DNA of 64,000 bases from Lachnospiraceae bacterium. Its GTDB lineage: Bacteria > Bacillota > Clostridia > Lachnospirales > Lachnospiraceae. A model generated the notes under the pieces. It did no database searches. It was not told the DNA's origin and saw only the letters and a program-made list of their open reading frames with translations. A program made the position numbers and the translations under genes. How positions within the stretch are numbered: position 1 is the stretch's first letter; each line of letters begins with the position of its first letter. This document shows, in pieces, positions 52,582 to 61,360 of this stretch. The stretch spans positions 60,610-124,609 of the forward strand of contig CAJTEM010000015.1 in assembly GCA_910575255.1 (NCBI GenBank). The letters run 5' to 3'.

Positions 52582-53373
52582 TCAGTCTTGCCCGGACATG
52601 TCAGGTAAGTTCTTTTTGTTCCCTTTTTCTCTGTGCCCGATATCAGAAGCAGGAGAGGAGTTTGGCCATCCGGGAATGTTCCCTGTCACAATAGCATGGA
52701 ACATGCGCGTTTTAACACCAGGAGTTTCTTTTTCTAAATTACTCGTTAGATTTTTAACAAATTCCCGCCGGGTATGACCATCTGCCGGACATGGATTTTT
52801 GCATACCGGCAGAGAGTATTTATTCCGGAATCCTTTAATATCTGCTTCCGGGATCAGTATCATGGGACGGATAACTGTCAGGTCCATGCGATCCAGATAA
52901 GTATAAGGAGAAAACGCATAGAAGCGTCCCTCATAAATCAAAGACAACAGCATGGTCTCAATCAGATCCTCCCGATGATGGGCATAGGCAACCTTATTAC
53001 AGCCAAGCTCGCGGGCTGTCTTGTTTAAAGCGCCTTTGCGGAGCTTGGCACACAGAGAGCATGGGTTTGCTTCCTGACGTTCCTGAAACAGAATTCTGCC
53101 AATATCCGTAACGATTATCCGATAAGGGACAGATAATTTTTGACATAATTCGGAAATCTGTGATAAATCAAAATCTCCAAATCCTAAATCCACGGTAATT
53201 GCACATAAAGTGAATTCCTTCGGATAGAATTGCATGAGACCATGCAGCGCATAGAGTAACGTAAGGCTGTCTTTTCCTCCGGAGATCCCAATGGCAATGC
53301 GATCCCCGTCATCGATCATGTGATAAGTGTCAATTGCTTTTCTGGTTAAACTGTATAGACGTTGAAGGTTCAT
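52582..53373 (-). CDS. TtcA-like tRNA 2-thiolation enzyme (PP-loop ATPase)
   Basis: 263 residues. The PP-loop SGGKDS is at 31-36 and CSLCAK supplies two cysteines of the Fe-S/active site, with a third in KNPCPADGHTRRE. TtcA makes 2-thiocytidine at position 32 of certain tRNAs; in Firmicutes related proteins may act on other positions. The start has a weak ribosome-binding site. The C-terminal 40 residues are hydrophilic and less conserved-looking. It heads a minus-strand pair with the recombinase. Confidence 0.9.
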   Translation of the reverse strand: MNLQRLYSLTRKAIDTYHMIDDGDRIAIGISGGKDSLTLLYALHGLMQFYPKEFTLCAITVDLGFGDFDLSQISELCQKLSVPYRIIVTDIGRILFQERQEANPCSLCAKLRKGALNKTARELGCNKVAYAHHREDLIETMLLSLIYEGRFYAFSPYTYLDRMDLTVIRPMILIPEADIKGFRNKYSLPVCKNPCPADGHTRREFVKNLTSNLEKETPGVKTRMFHAIVTGNIPGWPNSSPASDIGHREKGNKKNLPDMSGQD

Positions 53374-53404
53374 AAGTTTTTCTCATTATTTTCCTATTGG
53401 ATTC

Positions 53405-53438
53405 AACTATTCGCGAAACAACACTTTAACGAATAGTT
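53405..53438. repeat. Inverted repeat upstream of the TtcA-like gene
   Basis: AACTATTCG (53405-53413) pairs with CGAATAGTT (53430-53438) around 16 bases, between the LCP stop and the TtcA start. There is no T-run on either strand, so it may be an operator or a weak mRNA structure. Confidence 0.5.
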
Positions 53439-53501
53439 AGCAATGGTTATCCGTCTGATTATTATAACAGGAATGCCTTTTGAGGATTATTTGGAATTTC
53501 T

Positions 53502-55070
53502 TTAAGCACCGGGGCCGCTCACTGGCCCGTTTCCCTGTCCTGGTGCTTCTAATGCTCCGTTTGGCTGATTATCAGAGACGCCAGGGCCATTTCCAGGACC
53601 GTTGGTATCGGATGCTTCAGGAGAATCCCCAGGAGCGCTTACCGGGCCCTGAGACGGCTTTGGGGAAGGCGCTGCAGTCGTTTCCGCAGGTGTTTTTGTT
53701 TCGTCTGTTTCCATTGGCCCGGCAGCCGTTTCAGAGGATTCCTCTGTGGTGCTTATATCTGCAGCTTCGGAATCTGCTTCTGTGGTGTCTGAAGCAGATC
53801 CTTCTTCAGATGATGCCGGGGTTTCTGCGGACGTGGCATCTGTATTTGCCGGTACTGGTTCGGATGAGGGTTCTGCCTGGCTGTTCTGTTGATTGCCGGT
53901 ATTTCCCTCAGTGCCTGCATTTCTGCCCGACTCGATGTCCTTGCCAGGGGTATCGATACCGCTGACCTTTGCGATATGTGCACTGATATTCTTCACCACA
54001 CCAGACGGCAAAAAGTGTGTGTCGTCATATAGGAACTCATGCAGCTGAATGACATTGCTCTCCAGGGTTGTCGGTACCACGCAGTCTCTTTTTTCAATGA
54101 TCATCTCTGTGTGTGAAAACGGAAATCCTGTAGTCTGGCCAATATAATATTTCTTTACATCTTTAGCCATAACCATCAGATCGTCAACACCGATGCTCGT
54201 GGATATCTGGGGAAATACGGTTCCTATTAACACCCGCAAGGTATTAAAGTCTGCATTCTTGGCTTTTTCCATGGCCAGGCCCAGGACTTTTCTCTGCCGC
54301 TCTGTCCGGTTAAAATCAGTATCCATCAGGCGCAGACGTGCGTAAGCGACTGCCTGTACGCCATCCAAATGGTTCATGCCGCTGTGATCTAACTGGACAG
54401 AACCGATTCCGGTAGAATTAACTGTTTCAGTAATAAAGGAATTTATGTAGGCAAACTCCCGATCTGTAATCTCAAGATCAATGCCTCCCAGTACATTAAT
54501 GGCGTCGGCAACTGCTTTCCAGTTAAAGGTAGCATAATCCTCAATATGCAGATCCAGATTCTCTTTCAGAGCCTCTCCAGCCTGTTCACGGCCGCCCCGG
54601 AAGAAAGCTTCGTTGATTTTATGATAATTGCCTTCTGGATCAATCTTCAGATAAGTATCGCGGAATACGGAAGCCAGGCGAATCTCTCCGGTTTTCCGAT
54701 TAATGCTGCAGAGGATCTGAACGTCTGCCAGAGCGCCTTTTCCAAGATTGCCGTCACGGGAGTCGACGCCATATACAACAATGGTCCAGTAACCATTATT
54801 GCGTGAACCCTTCCAGTAGATAAATCCGCTAAATATTATAGCCAGAAGAAGAATCCAGAGAAGCCATCTGCTCTTTTTCCGTCGTTTATGTTTTTTAGCT
54901 GGGTTTCGCTTGGATGAATGATAAGGCAAATCATCCAAATCCTCAATGATTTCAAAATCATCATAATCCTTTGTGGTTTTTCTGGGAGAAGGAGATCTCC
55001 GCTGTCCTTGTTGTCTCCTTGCCCGCATCCGGTCAATCTCATCCTCATACGGATCCTGATGGTATCTCAT
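53502..55070 (-). CDS. LCP-family (LytR-CpsA-Psr) glycopolymer transferase
   Basis: 522 residues from the ATG at 55070, with AAAGGA 9 bases upstream. A basic and acidic cytoplasmic N-terminus (1-75) precedes one membrane span (WLLWILLLAIIFSGFIYW). The LCP domain follows with VVYGVDSRDGN, LASVFRDTY, NEAFFRGG and AYARLRLMDTDFNRTERQRKV, the arginines of which bind the lipid pyrophosphate. LCP enzymes attach teichoic acid or other glycopolymers to peptidoglycan. The last 140 residues are a Pro/Gly/Ser/Thr-rich tail, unusually long. It lies 16 bases after the NlpC/P60 gene. Confidence 0.93.
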   Translation of the reverse strand: MRYHQDPYEDEIDRMRARRQQGQRRSPSPRKTTKDYDDFEIIEDLDDLPYHSSKRNPAKKHKRRKKSRWLLWILLLAIIFSGFIYWKGSRNNGYWTIVVYGVDSRDGNLGKGALADVQILCSINRKTGEIRLASVFRDTYLKIDPEGNYHKINEAFFRGGREQAGEALKENLDLHIEDYATFNWKAVADAINVLGGIDLEITDREFAYINSFITETVNSTGIGSVQLDHSGMNHLDGVQAVAYARLRLMDTDFNRTERQRKVLGLAMEKAKNADFNTLRVLIGTVFPQISTSIGVDDLMVMAKDVKKYYIGQTTGFPFSHTEMIIEKRDCVVPTTLESNVIQLHEFLYDDTHFLPSGVVKNISAHIAKVSGIDTPGKDIESGRNAGTEGNTGNQQNSQAEPSSEPVPANTDATSAETPASSEEGSASDTTEADSEAADISTTEESSETAAGPMETDETKTPAETTAAPSPKPSQGPVSAPGDSPEASDTNGPGNGPGVSDNQPNGALEAPGQGNGPVSGPGA

Positions 55071-55086
55071 GGCAGTAAATCCTTTC

Positions 55087-57129
55087 TTAATCAATCAGTT
55101 TGCGGTAGTAAGGCCAGTTGGCATCGCGAACCCCTACCGTCACATTGTTAATATTGGCGCTGCTTTCATGTATGCAGCGAATGCTCCCGTCTTCTGTCCA
55201 TTCCAGGAACATAATCACATGGGCGTCCTCTCCGGTACGGATAATGATATCTCCTGGCTGCAGACATTCTCGGCTGACCGGACTTCCGCACAGAGCCAGT
55301 CCAGATGTGCTTTCGTGAGGAAGTCGATTACCAGTAACACTCCAGTACACCCAGTTGATCCAACCGGAACAATCCAGTCCGCGAAGGATTCTTCCCTTTT
55401 CATCAGGAGAAACCAGAGCTCCGAAGCCATTTCTCGAATAGTTCGGTGAGGATGGCTTGCCTCCCCAGTAATAAGGCACTTTTCCTACAGAAAAGAGCGC
55501 AAAACGGATGATATCTTTTCTGGTCTGCGACAGGCCTTCTGGGAGGCGATTCATATATTCTTCGATTTCAGAGCTGGTCAGAGGATTTCTCATGGAAATC
55601 GATGACACGGTGATACCATATCTCTGATACCAATCCTGACCGGCAAGGCTTCTGGCCGACTCCATAGACTCCGGTGTCCATCCCAGCCAGCCGTTTTCTT
55701 CGTAATTCTCCTTAGCATTTCCCACACGATCTGCTTTAAAAAGTCCGTTTTTCTCTTTCAGTCCCCGAATCTTCATCTGAACCAGCAAATCAATATGGCC
55801 AGGACAACGCTCCTGCCCGGAAGATGCGTCATCAGTGTCAGGCACTTGCTCTTGTGTTTGGGATATCCCGGGATTATCGGAGGGTAAAATCACATCCGCA
55901 GGGGAGGCTTTCCCGGCAATCTCCGTCTCATCCGTTGAACCGCCTGCCCCGGAGATTACCGGAGAAGCCTCTGGTAGGCCTGCGGTCTCTGTGGATGCCG
56001 GATCTGATTCTGGGGCGGAGGTAACAGTACGCTCCTGCTGTTCTGACAGTCCTGGATCTGCTGACTGACTTCCGGCCTCTGCACTGCTGTCGGATCCTGG
56101 ATCTGCTTTCTCACTTTGAGACGGGTCTGTGTTATCTGCTGTCTCCGTCTCCTGGGAGTGGTTCTGAAGTTCCCCTTGTTTTTGTCCTGCCTCCAGAACC
56201 GGAGCGATGTTTTGGGATTCGCCATTGTCTGCCTCGGCAATATCGTCCTCTCCGGATATCTGTGTTCTTCTGGTGGCCGTGATCACCGGTGCTCCGCTTT
56301 CCACGATAGTGATTTCTTGTTCTCCTTCTGTTGCTTCCTCCCTGAGGGTGTCATTGTCTGTTAAAGCAGCTTTCGTGGCTTCCTCCTCTGCGGCAGCCTC
56401 ACGTTCCAGGCGCTCTCTTTCCTCTTCTTCACTGAGACATCCTTCGCAATAATAAATATCGCTCATTCCGATGGAGTAAGAATGCGATCTTTCCCACAAA
56501 GACCTGGCATAAGAAAGAAACAGATCATAATTCCCGGCATCTTTATAGAAGGTATAAACATTGGCCACAGACATGATTTCAATTACGTTGGAGTAGGCAC
56601 TGATGGGACTTCCATCCCCATTGGTTACATTCGTGCGGATATTGCGAAAGGAACGGATCGTCCAGGTATCCGGATTGTCCGGATCGTGCTGAGTCTCCTT
56701 GGGATTATAGGAACCCATCACCCGGCTTCTAGGCTGTCCTGTACGGGCTGCAAACTGTTCCGGAGTCAAATCCGCATAGGTATAAATCCCGTTCATCCAT
56801 TCTTCATCCTCTATTACCAGTTCCTGGAATACTTTTTGGGCATAACTTTGAGAAATATCACCAGGATCGGATCCTTCCGGAAAGAAATGCGTCAGATTCA
56901 ATTCTTCCAGGTCTGGCTGAAAGATAGTTTCCTCCTCTTTGGCGGCTGTTGATGGAGGTTCTTCGGTTCCGGGATTCCTGGAAGAAAGGGGAGGTATCTC
57001 CACCATGCTTTCCGTTTCCCGGATCACTGCTGCAGTCGGCTGTGGCTTATACGAAGCAGAGACCGTGTAAATGCCTCCGCCAATGATTGCCATTAAAATA
57101 GCTGAAATCCACTGTTTTCTCATGTTCAT
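55087..57129 (-). CDS. Large secreted NlpC/P60 cysteine peptidase
   Basis: 680 residues. A short N-terminal hydrophobic signal or anchor is followed by a unique region (about 30-240), a Glu/Ser/Asp-rich low-complexity linker (about 240-440) and a C-terminal NlpC/P60 domain. The catalytic cysteine is in RGLDCSGWINWVYW, the histidine in GEDAHVIMFLEW and a third polar residue in CIHESSA. Such enzymes cut stem peptides in peptidoglycan. It has two start ATGs two codons apart and no clear Shine-Dalgarno sequence. It is the first gene of a unit with the LCP protein, which couples wall cutting to glycopolymer attachment (inference). Confidence 0.9.
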   Translation of the reverse strand: MNMRKQWISAILMAIIGGGIYTVSASYKPQPTAAVIRETESMVEIPPLSSRNPGTEEPPSTAAKEEETIFQPDLEELNLTHFFPEGSDPGDISQSYAQKVFQELVIEDEEWMNGIYTYADLTPEQFAARTGQPRSRVMGSYNPKETQHDPDNPDTWTIRSFRNIRTNVTNGDGSPISAYSNVIEIMSVANVYTFYKDAGNYDLFLSYARSLWERSHSYSIGMSDIYYCEGCLSEEEERERLEREAAAEEEATKAALTDNDTLREEATEGEQEITIVESGAPVITATRRTQISGEDDIAEADNGESQNIAPVLEAGQKQGELQNHSQETETADNTDPSQSEKADPGSDSSAEAGSQSADPGLSEQQERTVTSAPESDPASTETAGLPEASPVISGAGGSTDETEIAGKASPADVILPSDNPGISQTQEQVPDTDDASSGQERCPGHIDLLVQMKIRGLKEKNGLFKADRVGNAKENYEENGWLGWTPESMESARSLAGQDWYQRYGITVSSISMRNPLTSSEIEEYMNRLPEGLSQTRKDIIRFALFSVGKVPYYWGGKPSSPNYSRNGFGALVSPDEKGRILRGLDCSGWINWVYWSVTGNRLPHESTSGLALCGSPVSRECLQPGDIIIRTGEDAHVIMFLEWTEDGSIRCIHESSANINNVTVGVRDANWPYYRKLID

Positions 57130-57153
57130 TCAATGATGTTTTCTATATTTTTT

Positions 57154-57261
57154 GGTATCCGGTTACCTTCAAATTATTGTCATGATGTTGGGGTCAAAAG
57201 GTCTTTTGACCCCTCTGATACCGGCTTGCTCCGCACTTTATGCTCCCGCAATCCTGGTATC
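57154..57261. promoter_or_regulatory. Structured leader with mutually exclusive hairpins between nlpC/P60 and glmS
   Basis: A very strong hairpin GGGGTCAAAAG / CTTTTGACCCC (57190-57213, 2-base loop) is enclosed by GGTATC (57154-57159) and GATACC (57217-57222). The same GATACC(GG) can instead pair with CC-GGTATC at 57253-57261. The two outer pairings exclude each other, as in attenuators. On the minus strand the block lies between a TATAAT-bearing region near 57295 and the NlpC/P60 start; on plus it is upstream of the glmS promoter. No known riboswitch class is recognised. Confidence 0.5.
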
Positions 57262-57373
57262 TTGTCATGTTTCTAACGATTTTAGCTTTTACATTATACT
57301 ATAGCATAATTTGGCCTGGAAAAACAGTGACAAGTTTTAAAAATTCTTTAAGAAATGCAGAAAAAAGCAGGAA

Positions 57374-57402
57374 TTGACGAATAGATTAACATAGGCTATA
57401 AT
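57374..57402 (+). promoter_or_regulatory. Sigma-A promoter of glmS
   Basis: TTGACG (57374-57379), 17 bases and TATAAT (57397-57402) lie 28 bases upstream of the glmS ATG. The leader is too short to hold a glmS ribozyme. Confidence 0.85.
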
Positions 57403-57430
57403 AAATGAAATTTGTTGAAGGAGAATACCT

Positions 57431-59257
57431 ATGTGTGGAATTATCGGATATACAGGACCATTGGAAGCACCCAAAATATTGTTAGAAGGGTTGTCCGGTT
57501 TGGAATACCGCGGATATGACAGCGCTGGTATCGCTTTGTGTATGGAAGATTCCCGGATCTGCGTGATCAAAAAGACGGGAAAGGTCAAAAATCTCAGGGA
57601 ACATTGCAGACAGCAGATTCACGCATCTTCCCACAGCGGTATTGGACATACCCGCTGGGCCACTCATGGCGGGGTCACGGATGTCAATGCCCATCCACAC
57701 CGTGCCGGAAAGGTTGTTCTGATTCATAATGGGATTATTGAGAATTACCATGCCCTGACAGAACAATTTCATCTCAAAGAGCATCTGATCTCTCAGACAG
57801 ACAGTGAGGTGGCTGCGCAAACTCTGAACACACTGTACGAAGGAGATCCTTTATCGGCAATCCGCAGCCTGATTGAGCTTTTGGATGGCTCCTATAGCTT
57901 TTGCATCATGTTTGAGGATCAGCCTGGCGCGATTTATGCCATCCGTAATATCAGCCCCCTGGTAGCTGCCTCTACCCCGTCCGGATCCCTGATTGCTTCG
58001 GATCTGACGGCATTAATCCCTTATACACGCCAGTATTTTGTAGTACCGGAACAACATATTGTCAAGCTGACTCCCTACAAGATCCATGTCTATAACCTGG
58101 ATGATACATTCAGCAAGGATTACCCGGAAATGCTCTCTGTCAACTGGAATATGGATGCTGCCATGAAAAACGGATTTCCTCATTTTATGCTGAAGGAGAT
58201 TCATGAGCAGCCCCAGGCCATGCGCAATACCATTCTGCCGCGTATCAGCAAGGGACTTCCGGACTTTCATGATGATGGGATACCGGATAGTATATTTGAG
58301 CACTGCAATCAGGTACAGATCATTGCCTGCGGTACTGCCATGTATGCCGGTATGGTAGCCCGTGCCATTATGCAGCCGATTCTTCGGATTCCGGTTGCCG
58401 TATCCATTGCTTCCGAATTTCGTTATGAAGAACCACTGATTGATGAAAAGTCCCTGGTGATCATTATTTCCCAATCCGGGGAGACCATTGATACACTGGC
58501 CGCCCTGCGTCTGGCGCATCAATGCGGCTCTAAAACCTTAGCGGTAGTCAATGTCAAAGGCTCTACGATTGCCAGGGAAAGTGATTATGTGTTCTATACA
58601 CATGCCGGTCCGGAGATCGCGGTAGCCAGTACCAAGGCATACTCCGTGCAGCTGGCGGCTCTGTATATGATCAGCTGCCGTATGGCGCTGGTAAGAGGCA
58701 AATACACCAAAGACCAGGCTGTAAACTTCCTGGCCGAGCTTCTGGACGTGATTCCTGCCATGGAGAATGTGATTGCCCAGAAAGAGTTTATCCGTGACGT
58801 AGCTTCCCATATCATACCGAGTTCGGATGCTTTTTTCATTGGGCGCGGCCTGGACTATGCATTTTCCCTGGAGGGAGCTCTGAAGCTGAAGGAAATTTCT
58901 TATATCCACTCAGAAGCGTATGCTGCGGGAGAGCTGAAACATGGAACGATTGCCTTGATTTCGGATCAGGTTCCCGTGATAGCAATTGCCACTCAGCAGC
59001 ATGTATATGCCAAAACAATATCCAATATTCGTGAGGTAAAGGCCAGAGGGGCTTATATTATCCTGCTGGTTAAAGAGACGGCGGTTGTGGACGAGAATCT
59101 GGCAGATATTCAGATCCGGATTCCTGATGCAGCGGATCCCTTTACCGTGTTCCCGATTGCTGCTGCCCTGCAGCTGATTGCTTATTATACGTCTTTAGGC
59201 AAGCACCTGGATGTTGACCAGCCGCGGAATCTGGCCAAATCGGTAACCGTAGAGTAG
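57431..59257 (+). CDS. glmS: Glutamine-fructose-6-phosphate aminotransferase (isomerizing)
   Basis: 608 residues, full length. The Ntn-type glutaminase domain begins MCGIIGYTG with the catalytic C2. Two SIS domains follow, with IIACGTAMYAGMVAR, IIISQSGETIDT and AVASTKAYSVQ. The C-terminus ends DQPRNLAKSVTVE. It makes glucosamine-6-phosphate, the entry to amino sugars for peptidoglycan. GAAGGAG precedes the ATG. It is monocistronic, between convergent and divergent neighbours. Confidence 0.98.
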   Translation: MCGIIGYTGPLEAPKILLEGLSGLEYRGYDSAGIALCMEDSRICVIKKTGKVKNLREHCRQQIHASSHSGIGHTRWATHGGVTDVNAHPHRAGKVVLIHNGIIENYHALTEQFHLKEHLISQTDSEVAAQTLNTLYEGDPLSAIRSLIELLDGSYSFCIMFEDQPGAIYAIRNISPLVAASTPSGSLIASDLTALIPYTRQYFVVPEQHIVKLTPYKIHVYNLDDTFSKDYPEMLSVNWNMDAAMKNGFPHFMLKEIHEQPQAMRNTILPRISKGLPDFHDDGIPDSIFEHCNQVQIIACGTAMYAGMVARAIMQPILRIPVAVSIASEFRYEEPLIDEKSLVIIISQSGETIDTLAALRLAHQCGSKTLAVVNVKGSTIARESDYVFYTHAGPEIAVASTKAYSVQLAALYMISCRMALVRGKYTKDQAVNFLAELLDVIPAMENVIAQKEFIRDVASHIIPSSDAFFIGRGLDYAFSLEGALKLKEISYIHSEAYAAGELKHGTIALISDQVPVIAIATQQHVYAKTISNIREVKARGAYIILLVKETAVVDENLADIQIRIPDAADPFTVFPIAAALQLIAYYTSLGKHLDVDQPRNLAKSVTVE

Positions 59258-59270
59258 ATTACAGATCAAT

Positions 59271-59313
59271 GAAAAAAGCACAGGTAGACATAAAAAACTT
59301 ATGTCTACCTGTG
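59271..59313 (-). terminator. Rho-independent terminator of the rplU-to-rsfS operon
   Basis: A perfect 15-bp stem (59279-59293 with 59299-59313, arms CACAGGTAGACATAA and its complement) is followed on the minus strand by six T (59277-59272). It lies about 35 bases after the rsfS stop. On the plus strand the same stem lacks a T-run but may still help end glmS. Confidence 0.93.
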
Positions 59314-59347
59314 TACTCTCGGGAAAGCGAAACACAGATTAAAAATA

Positions 59348-59701
59348 TCACAGAAAAGCTTCTCTCTCCACCACTTTTCCGTCTCTCCAGATCCGTTCCA
59401 GATCATAGAACAGACGATCCTCCCGGCAAAATACATGAACAATAATATCTCCGTAATCCATCAAGATCCAGTTGGCACTCCTGTAGCCTTCGATCTGTCT
59501 GGGTTCATAACCGGCCTTTCCCAGAACTTCCTCCACATTGTCTGTCATTGCCTGAACCTGATTCGCATTCGAACCGCTGGCTATGATAAAATAATCAGCC
59601 AGAACAGACACTTCCCGGATATCGATAATACGGATATCCTCGCCTTTTTTATCCTCTAATGACTGGATAGCCAGCCGGACCATCTCCTTTTCCCTCTCCA
59701 T
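59348..59701 (-). CDS. rsfS: Ribosomal silencing factor RsfS
   Basis: 117 residues from the ATG at 59701, with GAGGAGAGG upstream; a longer in-frame start would overlap yqeK. Conserved segments are VSVLADYFIIASGSNANQVQAM and RSANWILMDYGDIIVHVF. RsfS binds L14 and prevents subunit joining in starvation. It is the last gene of the minus-strand operon. Confidence 0.95.
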   Translation of the reverse strand: MEREKEMVRLAIQSLEDKKGEDIRIIDIREVSVLADYFIIASGSNANQVQAMTDNVEEVLGKAGYEPRQIEGYRSANWILMDYGDIIVHVFCREDRLFYDLERIWRDGKVVEREAFL

Positions 59702-59717
59702 TCCAACCTCTCCTCTC

Positions 59718-60308
59718 TCAATCCTTTCCGACGATTCTGCAGAAATATTCATAAGCACATTGTGTCATCGGGTCCACATCGGCTTCCTTCTTCTTTAAGT
59801 ATTCCAGGGTTCCTGCCAGAATTTCATACATTGTCTGATCCAGATTCTGGAAAGCAAGATAACGCATCTGCTCCAGATTGGATGCTTTATTCCTTCTTGG
59901 TTCAATATAATCTGCAATATAAAGAATCTTATCCAGCATTCCCATCTGCGGTTTCCCGGTGGTATGACAGCGGATAGCGGAAAGAATCTCATCGTCCTGA
60001 ATTCCGAACTTGTGCTCTGCCATCCAGGCTCCGTATCGGGCATGAATCACGGCAGGCGCCTTTTTTTCCCCTTCTGTCAGTTCCAGACCATGCTTCCGGC
60101 ACTTTACGATCAGCTCACTGTCACCGTATCGCTTGGCACAGTCATGAAGAAGTCCGGCCAGCTCAGCCCGGCCTATTTCATAGCCGTAACGCATGGCCAG
60201 AGCCATGCAGGTATAGGATACGCTGAGCGAGTGCTCATAACGCATGGGATCCAGCTTTGATTTCAGCTGTTTCCGATAAGTAAATATCTGTTCATTCACG
60301 GCAACCAT
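59718..60308 (-). CDS. yqeK: YqeK-family HD-domain Ap4A hydrolase
   Basis: 196 residues from the ATG at 60308, with AGGAGGAGG upstream. The HD metal motif is RYEHSLSVSYTC, LLHDCAKRY and VIHARYGAW, typical of YqeK, which splits diadenosine tetraphosphate symmetrically. It overlaps the end of nadD by 13 bases; nadD-yqeK-rsfS is the standard Firmicutes order. Confidence 0.95.
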   Translation of the reverse strand: MVAVNEQIFTYRKQLKSKLDPMRYEHSLSVSYTCMALAMRYGYEIGRAELAGLLHDCAKRYGDSELIVKCRKHGLELTEGEKKAPAVIHARYGAWMAEHKFGIQDDEILSAIRCHTTGKPQMGMLDKILYIADYIEPRRNKASNLEQMRYLAFQNLDQTMYEILAGTLEYLKKKEADVDPMTQCAYEYFCRIVGKD

Positions 60309-60925
60309 CCTTTTGCCTCCTCCTGATATAGCCCATGTGCCTCGATATACTCTTCCACAGCTTTGGGAACATAGGAAGTAAGATTCTTTCCTTTTGCTTT
60401 CCTCTCACGGAGCTTTGCAGAAGCAATATCCACTTCCTTGCAGTGCAGAAGACGAATATCCGCATCGTAATGTTTTTTCAAAAAGGCGATCTGCTCTTCT
60501 ATCGGACAATGAGCCTGTTCATACACCCGGTCCGCCACCAGCAGGACAGCCTGCTCCATGACTTCACCGGGATGATACCAATTCTCCATCTGATAGAGAG
60601 AATCTGCTCCGACAATAAAGTAGAAATCGTGTTCCGGATTTTTTTTCCGCAGTAATCTTAAGGTCTCTGCCGTATAGGTATTTCCCTGTCTCTGAATCTC
60701 GAAATCCGAGCAGATAAAATACGAAAAGTCCTGCACAGCCAGACATACCATAGCCAGCCGGTCTTCCACTGCGGTCACTTCGTGATCCTTTTTGTGAGGA
60801 GGAGTTCCCGATGGCATAAACCAGATCTCTTTCAGTCCATATTCTTCATAAGCCTGTCTGCCTAACAACAGATGTCCGTTATGGATCGGATCAAAGGTTC
60901 CTCCCATAATTCCTATCTTAGCCAT
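60296..60925 (-). CDS. nadD: Nicotinate-nucleotide adenylyltransferase
   Basis: 209 residues. The nucleotidyltransferase signature GGTFDPIHNGHL opens the protein, followed by MPSGTPPHK. It joins ATP and NaMN to NaAD in NAD synthesis. The second signature, usually ISSTxIR, reads IASAKLR here, a departure in two positions, while the following NLTSYVPKAVEEYIEAHGLY is normal. AAAGGTG lies upstream of the start. Confidence 0.95.
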   Translation of the reverse strand: MAKIGIMGGTFDPIHNGHLLLGRQAYEEYGLKEIWFMPSGTPPHKKDHEVTAVEDRLAMVCLAVQDFSYFICSDFEIQRQGNTYTAETLRLLRKKNPEHDFYFIVGADSLYQMENWYHPGEVMEQAVLLVADRVYEQAHCPIEEQIAFLKKHYDADIRLLHCKEVDIASAKLRERKAKGKNLTSYVPKAVEEYIEAHGLYQEEAKGWLP

Positions 60926-60997
60926 GATTTTGCACCTTTCTTCCGCCGCGGCTTCTGTCCGGGCGTGACCTGAAAAAGGAATCCTGTCAGAAACTGC

Positions 60998-61294
60998 TCA
61001 GGAAGGCAGCACGATTTTACGTTTTTTTTCATCTCTGGCCTGCCGATACAGGACAATCTTCTTGCCGATCACCTGTACAACCTCTGAGTGAGTGCGCTCC
61101 GCCAGTACCTCCGCGATGGAAGAACCGTCATCCAGACAATTCTTCAGCACACTGATTTTAATTAATTCCCGGGCTTCCAGCGCTTCTTCCACTGCAGAGG
61201 TCAGCTCCGGCGTCAGGCTTGCCTTTCCGATCTGAAGGATCGGCTCAGTAGTCATGGCGATTCCTTTTAAATAGGATCTCTGTTTGCTTGTCAT
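60998..61294 (-). CDS. yhbY: Ribosome assembly RNA-binding protein YhbY (CRM domain)
   Basis: 98 residues from the ATG at 61294, with GGGAG upstream. The protein begins MTSKQRSYLKGIAMTTEPILQIGK and is a single CRM RNA-binding domain with ELIKISVLKNC and the GKKIVLYR strand. It binds pre-50S particles. It lies between obg and nadD, the expected place in Firmicutes. Confidence 0.95.
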   Translation of the reverse strand: MTSKQRSYLKGIAMTTEPILQIGKASLTPELTSAVEEALEARELIKISVLKNCLDDGSSIAEVLAERTHSEVVQVIGKKIVLYRQARDEKKRKIVLPS

Positions 61295-61360
61295 ATCCTT
61301 ATCTCCCTCTTCCATCTCCCTCTGCAGCCTTTAAAAAGCAGCAGAACATGGCAGATGACA

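Noticed and set aside
57190..57213. The GGGGTCAAAAG hairpin as a plain terminator of the NlpC/P60 gene or of glmS
   Set aside because: It lies upstream of both genes, not after either, and has no T-run on either strand.
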